DNA of 64,000 nucleotides from Bacteroidota bacterium (GCA_009773455.1 WSXU01000006.1:62001-126000); one strand, 5' to 3'. Shown: positions 53,752-62,369, numbered from the stretch's first letter. Notes: generated by a model from the sequence alone, not told the origin. Made by a program: numbers and translations.

Positions 53752-54455
53752 TAAAAAAGGAAAATGTTTCGCACATCAACGGGCTGTTGGCAGGCAAACC
53801 GGCAGAAGAAGTACTGAACTGGTTTCTTAATGAATTTGAAGGAAAGGTGGCCTTCTCAACCAGTCTGGGGGCCGAGGATCAGGTTATAACCCGGATGATT
53901 TCTGACATAGACAGGTCAGCGCATATATTCACCCTTGATACCGGGCGTCTTTTCCCGGAAACCTATGATCTGATCGACCTCACTGCGAAGAAATACGGGT
54001 TGAAAATTAAAATCATGTTTCCGGATGCAGCCAGGGTTGAATCCATGGTCAATACGAAAGGTATTAACCTTTTCTACGACAGTATTGAAAACCGGAAACT
54101 CTGCTGCCATATCCGCAAGATCGAACCCCTGAAAAGGGCTTTCGAAGGACTTGATGCATGGATCTGCGGTTTGCGCAGGGATCAGTCGGTTACGCGGAAA
54201 GAGGTGCAGCTTGTTGAGTGGGACGACACCAATGGTCTGATCAAGGTAAACCCATTGATAGACTGGACTGAAGCGCAGGTTTGGGATTATATCAGGGGGA
54301 ATCACATTCCCTATAATCAGTTGCATGACAAAGACTATCCGAGCATCGGTTGTCAGCCCTGCACACGGTCAATTCTTCCGGGTGAAGATATCAGGGCGGG
54401 TCGCTGGTGGTGGGAAAATCCGGAATCCAGGGAATGCGGCCTCCATAAAAAATAA
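53748..54455 (+). CDS. cysH: Adenylylsulfate (APS) reductase, CysH family
   Basis: 235 residues. The PP-loop-like start is AFSTSLGAEDQV. KLCCHIRKIEPL and CQPCTR give the Cys-Cys and CxxC ligands of the [4Fe-4S] cluster that separate APS reductases from PAPS-specific ones. The C-terminal ECGLH holds the catalytic Cys. It reduces APS to sulfite with thioredoxin in assimilatory sulfate reduction. No other cys gene lies next to it in the window. Confidence 0.92.
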   Translation: MIKKENVSHINGLLAGKPAEEVLNWFLNEFEGKVAFSTSLGAEDQVITRMISDIDRSAHIFTLDTGRLFPETYDLIDLTAKKYGLKIKIMFPDAARVESMVNTKGINLFYDSIENRKLCCHIRKIEPLKRAFEGLDAWICGLRRDQSVTRKEVQLVEWDDTNGLIKVNPLIDWTEAQVWDYIRGNHIPYNQLHDKDYPSIGCQPCTRSILPGEDIRAGRWWWENPESRECGLHKK

Positions 54456-54617
54456 AAAAATCAAAAAAAAACGGGCACTTAGTAACCGTACAGGCATTTT
54501 ATCAACCGGGCTTTTCAAGGCGATTACAGGCACCTTAAGTGTATATTAAACACTTACAAATCAAGCGATTTAACATTTTAATAACATTCGGATTTCGCCC
54601 GATACGCGGAATTTCGT

Positions 54618-54625
54618 TAATTTTG
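54618..54625 (+). promoter_or_regulatory. -7 promoter box for the CBM48 gene
   Basis: TAATTTTG matches TAnnTTTG, with TTTC at 54593-54596 as an imperfect -33 box. The leader before the ATG at 54692 would be about 60 bases. Confidence 0.5.
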
Positions 54626-54691
54626 CATCGTTTTACTGATCATATATTATCTGTAAACAGCAAAACTATTGTTTAATAAAAACGAAGATTA

Positions 54692-55000
54692 ATGAGTATT
54701 AAGAAACAGTTTTTGAAAAGTAAGCCGGTTTGTAAAGTAAGTTTCAAACTCACCAAAGATCAGGTGAACAATGCCGGTAAAGTTAACGTTGTTGGTGATT
54801 TCAACCAGTGGAACGAAACTTCTGATGAATTAAAGCCTTTGAAGGATGGTTCTTTCAGCCAGACCCTTGAACTGGAATCAGGTCGTGAATATCAGTTCCG
54901 TTACCTGATTGATGGTACAACCTGGATGAATGACGAAGAAGCTGACCGGTATGTTAACAGCGGGCTTGGCGATTCGCACAATGCTGTTATAACTCTATAA
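54692..55000 (+). CDS. Free-standing CBM48/AMPK-beta-like glycogen-binding domain protein
   Basis: 102 residues. After a basic start (MSIKKQFLKSKPVCKVSFKL) comes the early-set (Ig-like) fold with VNVVGDFNQWNET, the aromatic glycogen-binding signature, then FRYLIDGTTWMND. This domain usually sits in front of glycogen branching or debranching enzymes or in AMPK-beta. Here it stands alone with no catalytic domain and no signal peptide, so it may bring a partner protein to glycogen. Confidence 0.85.
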   Translation: MSIKKQFLKSKPVCKVSFKLTKDQVNNAGKVNVVGDFNQWNETSDELKPLKDGSFSQTLELESGREYQFRYLIDGTTWMNDEEADRYVNSGLGDSHNAVITL

Positions 55001-55023
55001 AATAAGAATAAATAAAAGCAGTT

Positions 55024-56244
55024 TTATTCAAACCTGATGGCTTTCACCGGTGATATGTATCTGATAACCAGTGATGGTATCAGCATCATGAGTGTACAGA
55101 TAAAGATTGTTGCCAGGTTTATAAGAAGAATGGCCGGCAGTCCGATGGCGACAGGAACCACCGAAACAAAGTAGGAATCCTCAGGCAATGGAATAAATCC
55201 ATAGGTTTTCTGAAGGAAAATCAGGGTCAGGGCTACCGCATTTCCCCATAACAGTCCATAGAATGTAATATTCACAGAGGCGTAGATGAAGATTTTCCTG
55301 ATGCCTGCGTTGGTTGCTCCCAGCGCCTTGAGCATGCCAATGTCGCGTGTATGTTCAAGAACAAGGATCAGCAGTGTTGAAATCATTGTAATTCCTGAAA
55401 CCAATGCCATCAGTATAAGAATAATCAACACATTAAGATCCTGTATTTCGATCCAGTCGAAAATCTGAGGATAAAGCTGTTTGATGGTCTGAGTATTCAG
55501 CTTAAACCCGATGATGTTATATACCTTGTCGGCCGTTTCATTGAGCCTGTTAAAATCCCTGATGTTGATTTCGATGCCAGAAACCTGGTTATTATCCCAG
55601 CCGTTAAGTTTCCTGATATGCCTGATATCGCCGAAGACATACATTTCATCGAATTCGGCCAGGCCGGTATTGTAAATACCACTCACTTTGAATTTTCTTC
55701 CGCGGGCTGTGTTGTCGATGATGAAATACATCCTGATATCATCCCCGGCTTTGAAACCGAGCAGATCTGCCACTTTTCCGGATATCAGCACTTCATTGCC
55801 GGCAGAAGTGTCTTTGTTCTCAGGAACCCTGCCTTCTGTAATTTTATCCTTCAGAAATGTCCAGTCATAGCTTGAATCAACACCTTTAAGCACTACCCCT
55901 TCAATCTGATCCTCAGTTTTGATGATCCCCGCTTTTAACCCGAATTCCTGCACATTCAGTATTCCGTCAATCCGGCGTATCCGGCTGATTTTGGCATCAT
56001 TCTTATCGATGGGGGTTGGCTCATAGGAGTTGTTTGAATCAAATCCTGTAATCTGAATATGACCGCCAAAGCCGGAAACCTTGTCACGGACCTGTGTCTG
56101 GAATCCCTGGAGGATGGCAACAGAGATCAGCATAACAGCCAGACCCAGAGCAATGCCGGTAACAGAGACCCTGACTATAGGTCTCGAAAATGAGCTACCG
56201 TCCTTTGAACGGATGCGCCGGCTAATAAAATACTCGTAATTCAA
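55024..56244 (-). CDS. FtsX-family ABC transporter permease (LolC/LolE-like)
   Basis: 406 residues. One helix near residue 30 (VTGIALGLAVMLISVAILQGF), a large periplasmic domain (about 55-260) and three helices at the C-terminus give the LolC/E topology. The start SRRIRSKDGSSFSRPIVRVSVTGIALG is a family signature. Such permeases work with an ATPase to release lipoproteins from the inner membrane. No ATPase gene is adjacent. A mirrored promoter with the NamZ gene lies upstream. Confidence 0.88.
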   Translation of the reverse strand: MNYEYFISRRIRSKDGSSFSRPIVRVSVTGIALGLAVMLISVAILQGFQTQVRDKVSGFGGHIQITGFDSNNSYEPTPIDKNDAKISRIRRIDGILNVQEFGLKAGIIKTEDQIEGVVLKGVDSSYDWTFLKDKITEGRVPENKDTSAGNEVLISGKVADLLGFKAGDDIRMYFIIDNTARGRKFKVSGIYNTGLAEFDEMYVFGDIRHIRKLNGWDNNQVSGIEINIRDFNRLNETADKVYNIIGFKLNTQTIKQLYPQIFDWIEIQDLNVLIILILMALVSGITMISTLLILVLEHTRDIGMLKALGATNAGIRKIFIYASVNITFYGLLWGNAVALTLIFLQKTYGFIPLPEDSYFVSVVPVAIGLPAILLINLATIFICTLMMLIPSLVIRYISPVKAIRFE

Positions 56245-56260
56245 CCTGGTTTACTTTACT

Positions 56261-56290
56261 GCAAAGTTAAATGTTTACGCTTAACTTTGC
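56261..56290. promoter_or_regulatory. Palindromic divergent promoter pair
   Basis: A perfect 10-bp inverted repeat (GCAAAGTTAA at 56261-56270, TTAACTTTGC at 56281-56290) surrounds a 10-nt spacer. Each arm carries a -7 box: TAACTTTG on the reverse strand at 56262-56269 facing the FtsX gene and on the forward strand at 56282-56289 facing the NamZ gene. Confidence 0.7.
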
Positions 56291-56322
56291 AGTTGAACAA
56301 ACCATTAACTGTTGGTCACCGG

Positions 56323-57567
56323 ATGCGTCTTTCCCGATTTAACCTGTTACTAGCCTCTGTTATTCTCGTCTCCTGTTCGCAACAACGACGGCTACAGAAA
56401 AATCAGCCCGTCGCCGAAAGTAAGCCGGCGGAGCGATCGGCTGTTGCTGCATATGAACAAGCCATCAGGCCTGCTGCTGAGCGTACCCGTCATTATTTCG
56501 GGAAACTGGAAAATAAACGCATTGGTGTTGTCGCAAACCAGACATCCTTAATCGGGCAGACCCACCTTGTTGACAGTCTGATTACCTCCGGAATCAATAT
56601 TGTCAGGGTTTTCACCCCTGAACACGGTTTCAGGGGGCAGGCAGAGGCAGGGGAACATGTTGACAACAATATTGATGTAAAAACGGGATTACCCCTGGTT
56701 TCACTTTATGGTGAACACAGGAAACCTTTGGCTGAAGACCTTGCCGGCATTGATTTAATCCTTTTCGATCTGCAGGATGTTGGTGCCCGGTTTTATACCT
56801 ATATTTCAACCCTTACCCTGGTGATGGAGGCCTGTGCCGAGAACAATGTTCCATTGCTGGTGCTTGACAGGCCCAACCCGAATGGGTTTTACATTGACGG
56901 TCCTGTCCTAGAGCAAGGGTTCAGTTCTTTTGTAGGCATGCACCCTGTTCCTGTGGTTCATGGTATGACAATGGCGGAATATGCACGAATGGTGAATGGT
57001 GAGTTCTGGCTGAAAGACAGTCTCCGGTGTGATCTTGACTGGGTTGAGATTTCAGGATATACCCACAGGAAGTTTTACAGACTTCCCGTAAGACCGTCAC
57101 CCAACCTTCCCGACATGGAATCGGTTTACCTTTATCCTTCCCTGTGTTTCTTTGAAGGAACCATGGTCAGTGTCGGGCGGGGAACCGATCATCCGTTCAG
57201 TATCATTGGTTTTCCCGGATTTGAAAAAGGTGATTTCAGCTTCACACCTGAGAGTCGCCCCGGAGCCAGCCTGAATCCTTTATATAAAGGTATTGAATGC
57301 AGCGGATTGGATCTGCGTGGTGAAGCAGCCAGTGTTCAGCAGAACCCCGGAATCAGGCTTAACTGGTTGCTCGATATGTACCATGCCAGTCCTGAGAAGG
57401 ATAAGTTTTTCACCTCATTTTTCAGTAAACTGGCGGGATCGGATCAGCTTCGCCGGCAAATTGAAGCCGGTTTTTCAGAAGAAGAAATCAGGGCATCCTG
57501 GCAACAGGGTCTTTCTGATTTTCAAAAAATCAGACATCGGTACCTTCTGTATAACGATTTCAAATAA
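56323..57567 (+). CDS. NamZ/DUF1343 exo-beta-N-acetylmuramidase-like lipoprotein
   Basis: 414 residues from the ATG at 56323. A lipoprotein signal peptide (MRLSRFNLLLASVILVSC) is followed by the DUF1343 pattern: IGVVANQTSLIG, VRVFTPEHGFRG, LILFDLQDVGARFYTYISTL and LDRPNPNGFYIDGPVLE. The family includes NamZ, which releases MurNAc from peptidoglycan-derived chains. An upstream TTG (56287) overlaps the -7 box and is rejected. Its location in the envelope and the presence of mpl ~3.5 kb away fit a role in cell-wall recycling. Confidence 0.9.
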   Translation: MRLSRFNLLLASVILVSCSQQRRLQKNQPVAESKPAERSAVAAYEQAIRPAAERTRHYFGKLENKRIGVVANQTSLIGQTHLVDSLITSGINIVRVFTPEHGFRGQAEAGEHVDNNIDVKTGLPLVSLYGEHRKPLAEDLAGIDLILFDLQDVGARFYTYISTLTLVMEACAENNVPLLVLDRPNPNGFYIDGPVLEQGFSSFVGMHPVPVVHGMTMAEYARMVNGEFWLKDSLRCDLDWVEISGYTHRKFYRLPVRPSPNLPDMESVYLYPSLCFFEGTMVSVGRGTDHPFSIIGFPGFEKGDFSFTPESRPGASLNPLYKGIECSGLDLRGEAASVQQNPGIRLNWLLDMYHASPEKDKFFTSFFSKLAGSDQLRRQIEAGFSEEEIRASWQQGLSDFQKIRHRYLLYNDFK

Positions 57568-57594
57568 AAAAGGAGGCGATAATGCCCCCTTTAA
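57568..57594. terminator. Weak bidirectional terminator between NamZ and aminotransferase genes
   Basis: AAAAGGAGGC (57568-57577) and GCCCCCTTT (57584-57592) form a stem with one A-C mismatch around a 6-nt loop, with A and T runs on either side. It lies between two convergent genes (stops at 57567 and 57614). Confidence 0.5.
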
Positions 57595-57613
57595 TTCTTA
57601 AGACTGAGTTGTC

Positions 57614-58810
57614 TTATTTCCTTCCCGGATAAACCTTCAGTGCTTCTTCCAGACATTTAACTGCATTCTTCAGGTCTTCCTTTTTCAATACATAGGCAAT
57701 ACGGGCTTCATTTTTACCGAGTCTAGGTGTTGCATAAAATCCGGTGGCAGGTGCCAGCATGACAGTCTGCTGATTATAACTGAAATCCTCGAGAAGCCAT
57801 TGACAAAAGATATCGGCATCATCAATCGGGAGGCTGATGACCGAATAGAATGCACCCTTTGGGAGTGGGGCAAAAACACCCGGAATCTTATTCAGTTCTT
57901 CGATAACCAGGTTTCTGCGTGATATATATTCATCGTAAACTTCTCTGAAATACTCCGCTGGTGTATCCAGTGAGGCTTCACCGATCACCTGTCCGAGCGA
58001 AGGAGGACTCAGCCGTGCCTGTGCAAATTTTAGGGCGGTGGCAATCAGTTTCTTATTTTTCGAAATCAGTGCTCCAATCCTTACGCCACATTCACTGTAT
58101 CGTTTCGAAACCGAATCCATGAGAACAGCATGCTCTTCAAGTCCTTCGAGATTCATAACAGAAAAATGTTCATTTCCGTCATAGCAGAATTCCCTGTAAA
58201 CTTCATCCGCAAAAAGATACAGGTCGTGTTTCAACACCAGTTCCCTCAATTGTAAAAGTTCTTCCTTACTGTATAAATAACCGGTAGGGTTGTTGGGATT
58301 GCATACCATGATGGCTTTGGTCCTGGGCGTAATTGATTTCTCAAACTCGCTGATGGCGGGCAATGCAAAGCCTGTTTGTATTGACGATGTTATCGGAACC
58401 ACCTTCACCCCTGATGCCAGTGCGAAAGCATTGTAATTGGTATAAAATGGTTCAGGAATAATGATTTCATCACCCGGATTCATACATACTTTTAAAGCAA
58501 AGGAAATGGCTTCGGAACCTCCTGTAGTTATGATAATTTCTTCATGAGTGATGTTGATGCCGATGCCCTGATAATAGGTTGCCAGTTTTCTCCTGTAGCT
58601 TTCGTTACCGGCTGAATGGCTGTATTCAATGACCTTTTGATCGAAATTGCGGATGGCTTTCAGCGCAACCTCAGGTGTTTGAATATCCGGCTGTCCGATG
58701 TTGAGATGATAGACTTTAATCCCCTTCTTTTTTGCAGTTTCTGCAAAGGGAACAAGTTTACGGATGGGTGATGCGGGCATTTGGCAACCGCGTTCTGAAA
58801 TTTTAGGCAT
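57614..58810 (-). CDS. Class I/II pyridoxal-phosphate aminotransferase
   Basis: 398 residues with the aspartate aminotransferase fold: VYHLNIGQPDIQTPE, TTGGSEAISFAL, VCNPNNPTGYLY, LFADEVYREF (Asp-Tyr), and the PLP lysine in SVSKRYSECGVRIG. The C-terminus has the substrate Arg in NEARIAYVL. It most likely transaminates an amino acid such as aspartate or an aromatic one; the exact substrate is open. A TACCTTTG -7 box lies at 58849-58856 on the reverse strand. Confidence 0.92.
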   Translation of the reverse strand: MPKISERGCQMPASPIRKLVPFAETAKKKGIKVYHLNIGQPDIQTPEVALKAIRNFDQKVIEYSHSAGNESYRRKLATYYQGIGINITHEEIIITTGGSEAISFALKVCMNPGDEIIIPEPFYTNYNAFALASGVKVVPITSSIQTGFALPAISEFEKSITPRTKAIMVCNPNNPTGYLYSKEELLQLRELVLKHDLYLFADEVYREFCYDGNEHFSVMNLEGLEEHAVLMDSVSKRYSECGVRIGALISKNKKLIATALKFAQARLSPPSLGQVIGEASLDTPAEYFREVYDEYISRRNLVIEELNKIPGVFAPLPKGAFYSVISLPIDDADIFCQWLLEDFSYNQQTVMLAPATGFYATPRLGKNEARIAYVLKKEDLKNAVKCLEEALKVYPGRK

Positions 58811-58848
58811 GGCAGTTTATTTTTTCAGATTTTGTTTGAATTCCGAAG

Positions 58849-58856
58849 CAAAGGTA
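58849..58856 (-). promoter_or_regulatory. -7 promoter box for the aminotransferase gene
   Basis: The reverse strand reads TACCTTTG, a match to TAnnTTTG, 39 bases before the ATG at 58810. Confidence 0.5.
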
Positions 58857-58916
58857 TAAGCAATTTCAAGAGTTCCAAAAAAATGTAATTTCATTTTTTT
58901 TCTTTCACTGTAAAGC

Positions 58917-58941
58917 AAAAAAGCCGGGTTAACCCCGGCTT
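58917..58941 (-). terminator. Intrinsic terminator of the DUF1573 gene
   Basis: AAGCCGGG (58921-58928) pairs with CCCGGCTT (58934-58941) around a 5-nt loop. On the reverse strand a T-run follows (complement of 58922-58917). It lies 21 bases after the DUF1573 stop. Confidence 0.88.
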
Positions 58942-58962
58942 CATATTCCTGAGAATTGGATA

Positions 58963-59436
58963 TTATTTTTTCGAAACAGGCACTGTACCCGGGGTAACAC
59001 TTTTTTCAGGAACAGAACCCTCTTCGGTTTTCTGGATGATGTTACCGGTAATCTTCAGCACCACTGTAGCTGTTTTGCCATTTGACATAACAGTGATCGA
59101 TTTGTTGATAGGTCCCAATCTGTTGGTATCGTATTTTACTTTAATGCTCTCTTTTTTGCCGGGAAGAATCGGTTCGCGGGGATAGCTCGGAACAGTACAG
59201 CCACAGGATGATTTTACACTGGAAAGAATCAAAGGCTCTTTACCTGTATTGGTAAAAACGAATTCACAATTTCCATCGCCACCAACATAAAGTGTTCCGT
59301 AATCGTGTACGACTTTATCAAAAGTGATTTCGGGTGCGTTTGGATTTGGGGCAGCTGTTTCGGTTTTTACCTCCTGTGCAAGCACAGAACCTATGCCTAA
59401 AAGAACTGCAACAAGTAATGAAACTGACTTTTTCAT
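58963..59436 (-). CDS. Secreted DUF1573 protein
   Basis: 157 residues. Signal peptide: MKKSVSLLVAVLLGIGSVLA, cleaved before Gln. The mature part is an Ig-like DUF1573 domain: ITFDKVVHDYGTLYVGG, CEFVFTNTGKEPLILSSVKSSCGCTVPSYP, with the typical SCGCT motif. Common in Bacteroidota and periplasmic or surface-located; function unknown. A TATTTTTG -7 box lies at 59489-59496 (reverse strand). Confidence 0.92.
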   Translation of the reverse strand: MKKSVSLLVAVLLGIGSVLAQEVKTETAAPNPNAPEITFDKVVHDYGTLYVGGDGNCEFVFTNTGKEPLILSSVKSSCGCTVPSYPREPILPGKKESIKVKYDTNRLGPINKSITVMSNGKTATVVLKITGNIIQKTEEGSVPEKSVTPGTVPVSKK

Positions 59437-59488
59437 TTTGTAATGGTTAGATTATTTAATAAAGTGTTGTTTTTGCTCAGCAATAGCA

Positions 59489-59496
59489 CAAAAATA
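59489..59496 (-). promoter_or_regulatory. -7 promoter box for the DUF1573 gene
   Basis: The reverse strand reads TATTTTTG, matching TAnnTTTG, 53 bases before the start at 59436. Confidence 0.45.
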
Positions 59497-59693
59497 CATA
59501 AAAAACGAGGCTTTGCTAAATTTTTCAGATTTTTTTACACTTTCAACTATTGTACCAGAAATTCAATTCCGGATTTATTTCTGAGAATTATTTTAATTGA
59601 GGAATCATTTGAAGGAATAAAACGATATTTGCAGAAACACTACCGATTATTAGGCAACAAAGTATATTAACCCATTAATTATTACATAAGGTA

Positions 59694-60200
59694 ATGCAGA
59701 GAACTTCAATTATCACACTACTTGCTCTGGCTTTCATTGTGGTTTTCACGGGTTGTAAATCAAAATCACCAATGTCTGGTTCACAAAACAGAACAGGCAC
59801 TACCGGACCCAGGGTTGTCGTTTATAAGACCAGTGAGAATTATTATCTCCATGTGCCTGTAATTCTGTCAAAAGATAAAAAGACCGTTGTTTCCTACCCT
59901 GCACCCACAGACCTGTTTTATAATGGTGATCTTGCATTTCCGGTGAAACTGGAAAACGGGTACCTGCTAGATCGCCGCGGAATTGGTGAAGGATGTGCAT
60001 TTTTACAATGGACATACTATGAATACAGTCGCCTGGAGAAAACACCGGACCAGAAAGAATTACTTAAAATGATTCTTGACCCCGATCCGTTGACTGAGTT
60101 GTATGATTGTGGTAAAAGAAGCAATTTCAGGGATATTGAATCAGAACTGAATCAGATCATCCGGGAAGGCAGGCTTCATCAGTTCAAACGAATCAGATAA
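59694..60200 (+). CDS. Small lipoprotein of unknown function
   Basis: 168 residues. The lipoprotein signal peptide MQRTSIITLLALAFIVVFTGC ends with Cys21 (lipobox FTGC). The rest includes VVYKTSENYYLHVPVILSKDKKTVVSYPAP and LDRRGIGEGCAFLQWTYYEYSRL, and a second Cys in LYDCGKRSNFRD. I recall similar lipoproteins in Bacteroidota but no function. The region between the two Cys is well ordered and the gene has a clear start. Confidence 0.78.
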   Translation: MQRTSIITLLALAFIVVFTGCKSKSPMSGSQNRTGTTGPRVVVYKTSENYYLHVPVILSKDKKTVVSYPAPTDLFYNGDLAFPVKLENGYLLDRRGIGEGCAFLQWTYYEYSRLEKTPDQKELLKMILDPDPLTELYDCGKRSNFRDIESELNQIIREGRLHQFKRIR

Positions 60201-60557
60201 ATCTTATCCAACAGCTGACTCCAGTCTTTATTCGTTGATTCACCGCAAAAGATATCAACAAGTAATAATATTCTAACATATTGTTATACAATTATATAGC
60301 ATACTTATAACCATATTTCATTCCCTTTTAGGCTTAAAACCGGATTAAAATAGCATCCATAAACTTCAGTAATCACTTCTTTAATTTTTTTATGAATTAC
60401 TTTTGCACCCGATACTGACCAGGAAGGGATCCGGTTTACATTTCTATATTTTCGTTCTCGGCATTTCTTATGCTTTTGTCCCTTTTTTTTTCAGGTCTTT
60501 AACATTTTGGTAAATAGCTTGTTAATAGCTTCAACTTGTTTAATCAAAAACCAGACA
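60201..60557. other. 357-base AT-rich spacer with promoter and leader
   Basis: It holds a TACTTTTG -7 box at 60398-60405 and, after it, a leader of roughly 145 bases before the DAK2-DegV gene if that starts at 60558. The leader has a T-rich run (60483-60490) and no recognised riboswitch or RNA gene. Confidence 0.45.
60398..60405 (+). promoter_or_regulatory. -7 promoter box for the DAK2-DegV gene
   Basis: TACTTTTG matches TAnnTTTG and is followed by GCACCC, as before the tRNA. The distance to the likely start (60558) gives a long leader. Confidence 0.5.
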
Positions 60558-62369
60558 TTGAACACTCCATCAAAATCAGTAACTGAACTCGACGGGAAAA
60601 CACTTTATTATAGTTTTCTGGCCGGAGCCCAGAAGATTTTCGAGAATCAGGTTTTAATCAACAAAATCAACGTTTTTCCGGTAGCCGATGCCGATACAGG
60701 AACCAACCTGGCATCCACGATGCGGTCGATTGTTGAAAGCCCTATACCCACCTCTGACCTCAAGCTTACTGCTGCGGCACTTGCCGATGCTGCGCTTACC
60801 GGTGCAAGGGGGAACTCGGGGATTATCTTCGCACAGTTTATTTATGGCTTCAGCAATGAAATACAAAAGCATGAAACCGTAAGTGTAGAAACTTTTGCTG
60901 AAATCATAAAGAAAGCGGTTACATACGCTTATGAAGCCATTGCCAACCCCGTTGAGGGTACAATGATCACCGTGATCAGGGAATGGGCTGAGTTTATTTA
61001 CATTCTGAAGGACACCATCCAGGACTTTATTGAACTGCTGGCCCAGGCCTATCAGAAAGCGCTGGAATCACTTCAGGCTACCACGGGACAGCTTGCTGTT
61101 CTGGCCAAATCGAATGTTGTTGATGCCGGTGCCAAAGGCTTTGTGGTCTTTTTGCAGGGAATGGTTGAATTTGTGAAAGCCGGTGAGTTGAGAAAACTGC
61201 TTTCGGGGCGTGAAACCGTTGTTATTGCTGATTCCGAAATAGTTTCGCACGATGAGATTACTTTCAGGTATTGCACCGAAGCGATGCTGATGCTGGATGA
61301 AAAGAAAAATGTGGATCTGACCCAGGTGCGCAAAGGCATTGCCCATATGGGGGATTCCATGGTGGTTGCCGGCTCGGCCAAAAAAATGAGGGTTCACATC
61401 CACAGCGACCATCCCGCCAAAGTGATGAAGGTACTGACCAAATTCGGAAACATTACCTATCAGAAAGTGGACGATATGGTGATGCAACAGGAGGTTTCTT
61501 CCAATGCCAGATTTCCGGTTGCTTTGGTTACTGACTCAACCTGCGATATCCCACAGGAACTGATTGAAAAGTACCAGTTACATGTTGTTCCGCTAAGCGT
61601 GCATTTCGGGGAGAACTATTTCCTTGACCGCCTGACCATTCTACCGGCACAGTTTTATTCGATGATCGACAAGGCTACCAGTTATCCTTCTACCGCGCAG
61701 CCGGCCTATAAAGACTTTTTTAACCGTTATTCCTATCTTGCCAGCCACTATGATTCCATCATCGGGATCCACATCAGCGCAGCCATGAGCGGAACATGGA
61801 GCAACAGTTCCAAAGCTTCGCATGCCGTGGCTGAACACAGCGGCAAGAAGATCAATGTAATCAATTCCAAACGCCTTTCCAGCGGTCTCGGACTGGTTGT
61901 TCTGCGTGCTGCCAAAGCCATTGAAAATGGTGCAACGCATCAGGATGTTGTTGACAATATTGATAAATGGTCAAACAACACCAAAATGTTTGTCTCTTCA
62001 AAAACCATCAAGTACATGGTTAAGAGCGGCAGGGTCAGTTATACCAAGGGTCTGATCGGATCATTGCTTAATCTGAAGCCGATTGTTACGGTGAACAATG
62101 AAGGTCGGACTGAAACCTTCGGTAAACCGTTTACTGAGAAGAGCAGTATGGCACTGGTCATGGCAAAAGTGAAGAGTATGGCTGCTGAGCGTAAAATCTG
62201 GGGTTACTCAATTTCCCATGCCCGGAACATCAGCACAGCCAACTGGTTTGCCGACAGAATGAAAGAGATCAGCGGACTGGAGCCTGAATTTATCAACGAT
62301 GCATCCCCTGTGCTGGGTGTGAATGCCGGACCAGGTGTGGTTGCCCTGTCGATAATGTTTGAAGAATAA
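60558..62369 (+). CDS. DAK2-DegV fusion protein (fatty acid kinase FakA/FakB-like)
   Basis: About 603 residues. The N-terminal DAK2/DhaL domain shows INVFPVADADTGTNL, with the Asp residues that bind Mg-ATP, and ALTGARGNSGIIFAQ. The C-terminal DegV domain begins near FPVALVTDSTCDIP and ends with GVNAGPGVVALSI; DegV (FakB) domains bind a fatty acid for phosphorylation by FakA. The two partners are one polypeptide here. No ATG lies near the start. TTG at 60558 (NTPSKSVTELDGK) fits homologous lengths, while the open frame reaches a TTG at 60507. It should phosphorylate exogenous fatty acids for phospholipid synthesis; specificity is not known. Confidence 0.88.
   Translation: MNTPSKSVTELDGKTLYYSFLAGAQKIFENQVLINKINVFPVADADTGTNLASTMRSIVESPIPTSDLKLTAAALADAALTGARGNSGIIFAQFIYGFSNEIQKHETVSVETFAEIIKKAVTYAYEAIANPVEGTMITVIREWAEFIYILKDTIQDFIELLAQAYQKALESLQATTGQLAVLAKSNVVDAGAKGFVVFLQGMVEFVKAGELRKLLSGRETVVIADSEIVSHDEITFRYCTEAMLMLDEKKNVDLTQVRKGIAHMGDSMVVAGSAKKMRVHIHSDHPAKVMKVLTKFGNITYQKVDDMVMQQEVSSNARFPVALVTDSTCDIPQELIEKYQLHVVPLSVHFGENYFLDRLTILPAQFYSMIDKATSYPSTAQPAYKDFFNRYSYLASHYDSIIGIHISAAMSGTWSNSSKASHAVAEHSGKKINVINSKRLSSGLGLVVLRAAKAIENGATHQDVVDNIDKWSNNTKMFVSSKTIKYMVKSGRVSYTKGLIGSLLNLKPIVTVNNEGRTETFGKPFTEKSSMALVMAKVKSMAAERKIWGYSISHARNISTANWFADRMKEISGLEPEFINDASPVLGVNAGPGVVALSIMFEE

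Noticed and set aside
59443-59670. 75-codon forward reading frame between the DUF1573 and lipoprotein genes
   Set aside because: It overlaps the DUF1573 promoter region, has odd composition (Phe/Lys/Arg-rich) and no recognisable feature.
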